This document shows, in pieces, positions 62,399 to 64,000 of a stretch of DNA of 64,000 bases. Made by a program: the position numbers and the translations under genes. The stretch spans positions 5,146,001 to 5,210,000 of the forward strand of contig OW051496.1 of NCBI GenBank assembly GCA_932521035.1. The letters run 5' to 3'. Numbering within the stretch: the stretch's first letter is position 1; each line of letters starts with the position of its first letter. Source of the DNA: Oscheius dolichura. Its lineage: Eukaryota > Nematoda > Chromadorea > Rhabditida > Rhabditidae. The notes under the pieces are model-generated. The model did not search any database. It worked only from the letters and a program-made list of their open reading frames with translations, and was not told where the DNA came from.

Positions 62399-62936
62399 GG
62401 GGGTCGTGGGTTAAACACGTCCGTCGGCGGCGCTGATCTCGCTGTGGAAGGAAAATATCAGGAAGTAAATAAGAGGAGCCTCGCGCGGAGCAACACGCGA
62501 CGGTCAGTTGGCCGCCTTGGAGAAAGAGCACTCGGATCAGCCGGGGACACCTTTTGATCCCGTGAGATTTTCGTCACTCCATAAAAAGATCCCTTGGCTC
62601 CTTTTAGATGTTCTCTTCCAAGAAGACAGAAGGCGTCTTCCGGTCTCTCCCCTCGTCTTCCACAGCTCGTTAAATTCCTGACCCATAAAGAAAGAAACAG
62701 AAATCCAATCTTGCGTATCAGTTGGTTTACGCTTCCCCATAAGCCGTGTCTAATGAGTGAGTCAGTTGCTGCTGATCTACAACTCTTAGCTGTTTTCTCT
62801 TCCTCGTGCCTGTTGACCTTTCAAATAGCCCTTACCCCCGGCAAACAATGGTTACTTTGTCCATTCGATCAGTGGACGAGTCGCCCTCTCTCTCTAACTA
62901 TTATTAGGCAACACAAGTATAGATACGGTAACTGGA
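62399..62936. other. Intergenic between methyltransferase (-) and FGPGP gene (-)
   Basis: Holds the promoter region of the FGPGP-repeat gene and the 3' flank of the methyltransferase gene. No exon was recognised. Confidence 0.55.
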
Positions 62937-64000
62937 TTAGACAACGTGGCCGAGCTGGAAGCCGAAGAGTTTGTTCATCCGGAGGAGGTTCTGCTTGAAG
63001 CGAGCGCCCTGCTCCTGCCACGACCAGCCGGCCATCTTCGAACAGACCAGCATCTGAAGATGTCTCTCTTTAACTCTTGTAATCATCTCCCAACCTTGGT
63101 CTCCCGCGCGTAGGAGACAAAATCGCACGCGGGGAAGAACTCCATGAATTTCTTCTTCGAAAAGTGTTGCCATTCCGTGGCATTCGAGGAGAAGACGGTG
63201 TTGATTGAAAGGGTTCCTGGAATCAGAGCCGAGTTCTTCACTGCCTAATCTTCCCTTACCCTTGTCCTCTAACACGGTGTATATGTCTTTGATGGTCTCC
63301 CGTGTGAAGAACTCCTGCACCGGACAGAGTAGCCCCGGGTGCTCTGAGCTGTAGCACGCATCCAATAATACTGATTTGAATTTCTCTCCTGAATTCCTTT
63401 TATTTCGATAATTTGCCGAAAAAACCTTTTTGTACAAATTCTCGTAATGCCTTGACTCCGTCGTCGACGATCAATTTGGTTCGCCCTTCGATGGGTTTGA
63501 ACTCGAAATATTTGGTGGCCAGCCCCACCATGAAGGGGTCGAGCTCGACAACAGTAGTCTCTATCTAAAGAAGAATGAGCCGGGACATAACATAGCAATA
63601 CATCGAGGTTATACTGATCGGTGACTGAAAGGAAATTGGGAATAGTCCCACCGCCCAACCCGAGCATCAACACCCGTTGCTTGTTTGTGGTCTTCTCGTC
63701 CAGGGCCTGAACACCCTCTAATTCTAGTGGAGGAACGGGCTGACCTCCGTGCAGAAGGGAGCTAGGATCATCATCTGGAAGTATCCCACCGGCACGACGA
63801 TCTTGTCTACCGGCCACTGGCTTGAGTTGCTGTTCTCCCACGTCAGCTCTAAACGACCCTGTAAAGCCGATCGATCGTCTCACTTTCCGGCGCCTTCAAT
63901 CGGGCCCCGCTGTTCGAATATCCCCTGAGGTTGACGAGTGTCATATACCGGGCCACGGAGAGCAAAGAGTTGTGGAGGTAGTCGAACTTTTTCCTGTCCT
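62937..64000 (-). CDS. Spermidine-synthase-fold SAM-dependent methyltransferase, 5' end outside window
   Basis: Minus-strand exons run from the right edge to the stop at 62937-62939. Motifs of a class I SAM-dependent or spermidine-synthase-like domain are visible: QRVLMLGLGGGTIPNFLS (motif I, glycine-rich), ETTVVELDPFMVGLATKYFE (acidic residue of motif II), KLIVDDGVKALREFVQK (motif III D-DG) and FKSVLLDACYSSEH. After these come the C-terminal strands (TVFSSNATEWQHF ... ACDFVSYARETK) and the end RMNKLFGFQLGHVV. The pattern resembles the C-terminal half of METTL13-type proteins, which methylate translation factor eEF1A, as well as polyamine synthases; I cannot decide between them. Introns are 25-45 nt. 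Two competing frames exist around 63.7-63.87 kb, so the join there is uncertain. The N-terminus is cut by the window edge. Confidence 0.75.

Overview
This is eukaryotic, almost certainly nematode, DNA. The evidence is a C4 nuclear receptor of the supplementary nematode type, serpentine chemoreceptors of the Str/Srh superfamily, F-box genes with divergent C-terminal regions, a ceh-14/Lhx3 LIM-homeobox gene, and many introns of only about 35-50 nt. Several ATG codons also sit a few bases after an orphan splice acceptor, the arrangement expected where a spliced leader is trans-spliced. Most of the window is GC-rich. It contains an HRI-like eIF2-alpha kinase, which C. elegans is not known to have, and several GC-AG introns, so a species outside Caenorhabditis is likely. 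I cannot name the species.

Layout by position. 2.6-4.8 kb (+): a degenerate chemoreceptor followed by an intact F-box gene. 7.5-8.4 kb (+): a single-pass membrane protein. 8.8-12.5 kb (-): the ceh-14/Lhx3 orthologue with a 1.7 kb intron. 13.26-13.58 kb: a long inverted repeat. 14.7-16.0 kb (+): a secreted fibronectin-III protein. 18.5-23.5 kb (+): an NPC1-family sterol transporter. 23.7-25.2 kb (-): a family 31 glycosyltransferase. 25.3-32.9 kb (+): an AT-rich island with RPL30, uridine-cytidine kinase, the Erv1/ALR sulfhydryl oxidase, an unidentified small ORF, the HRI-like kinase and an F-box pseudogene. 36.0-38.3 kb (+): an NSP/BCAR3-type SH2 adaptor. 38.6-39.9 kb (-): the nuclear receptor. 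43.9-45.5 kb (-): a small gene and a basic coiled-coil gene, probably an operon. 46.6-47.8 kb (-): an intact Srh-like receptor. 51.0-52.6 kb (+): a vasopressin/oxytocin-type GPCR. 52.7-59.0 kb: two tandem acid sphingomyelinase genes (+), each preceded by a divergent F-box-like ORF (-). 59.1-62.3 kb (-): a four-TM protein and a secreted FGPGP-repeat protein. 62.9-64 kb (-): a spermidine-synthase-fold methyltransferase running off the right edge.

Functional links are limited. NPC1 and the two sphingomyelinases all act on lysosomal or secreted lipid (sterol and sphingomyelin) metabolism. The genes in the AT-rich island are conserved housekeeping or stress functions: translation, nucleotide salvage, mitochondrial disulfide formation and eIF2 signalling. 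The other genes are mostly neuronal, sensory, developmental or lineage-specific.

Most gene models were assembled by hand from short exons whose phases agree. Internal exons are generally secure. First exons and a few C-termini are not, and this is stated in each entry.
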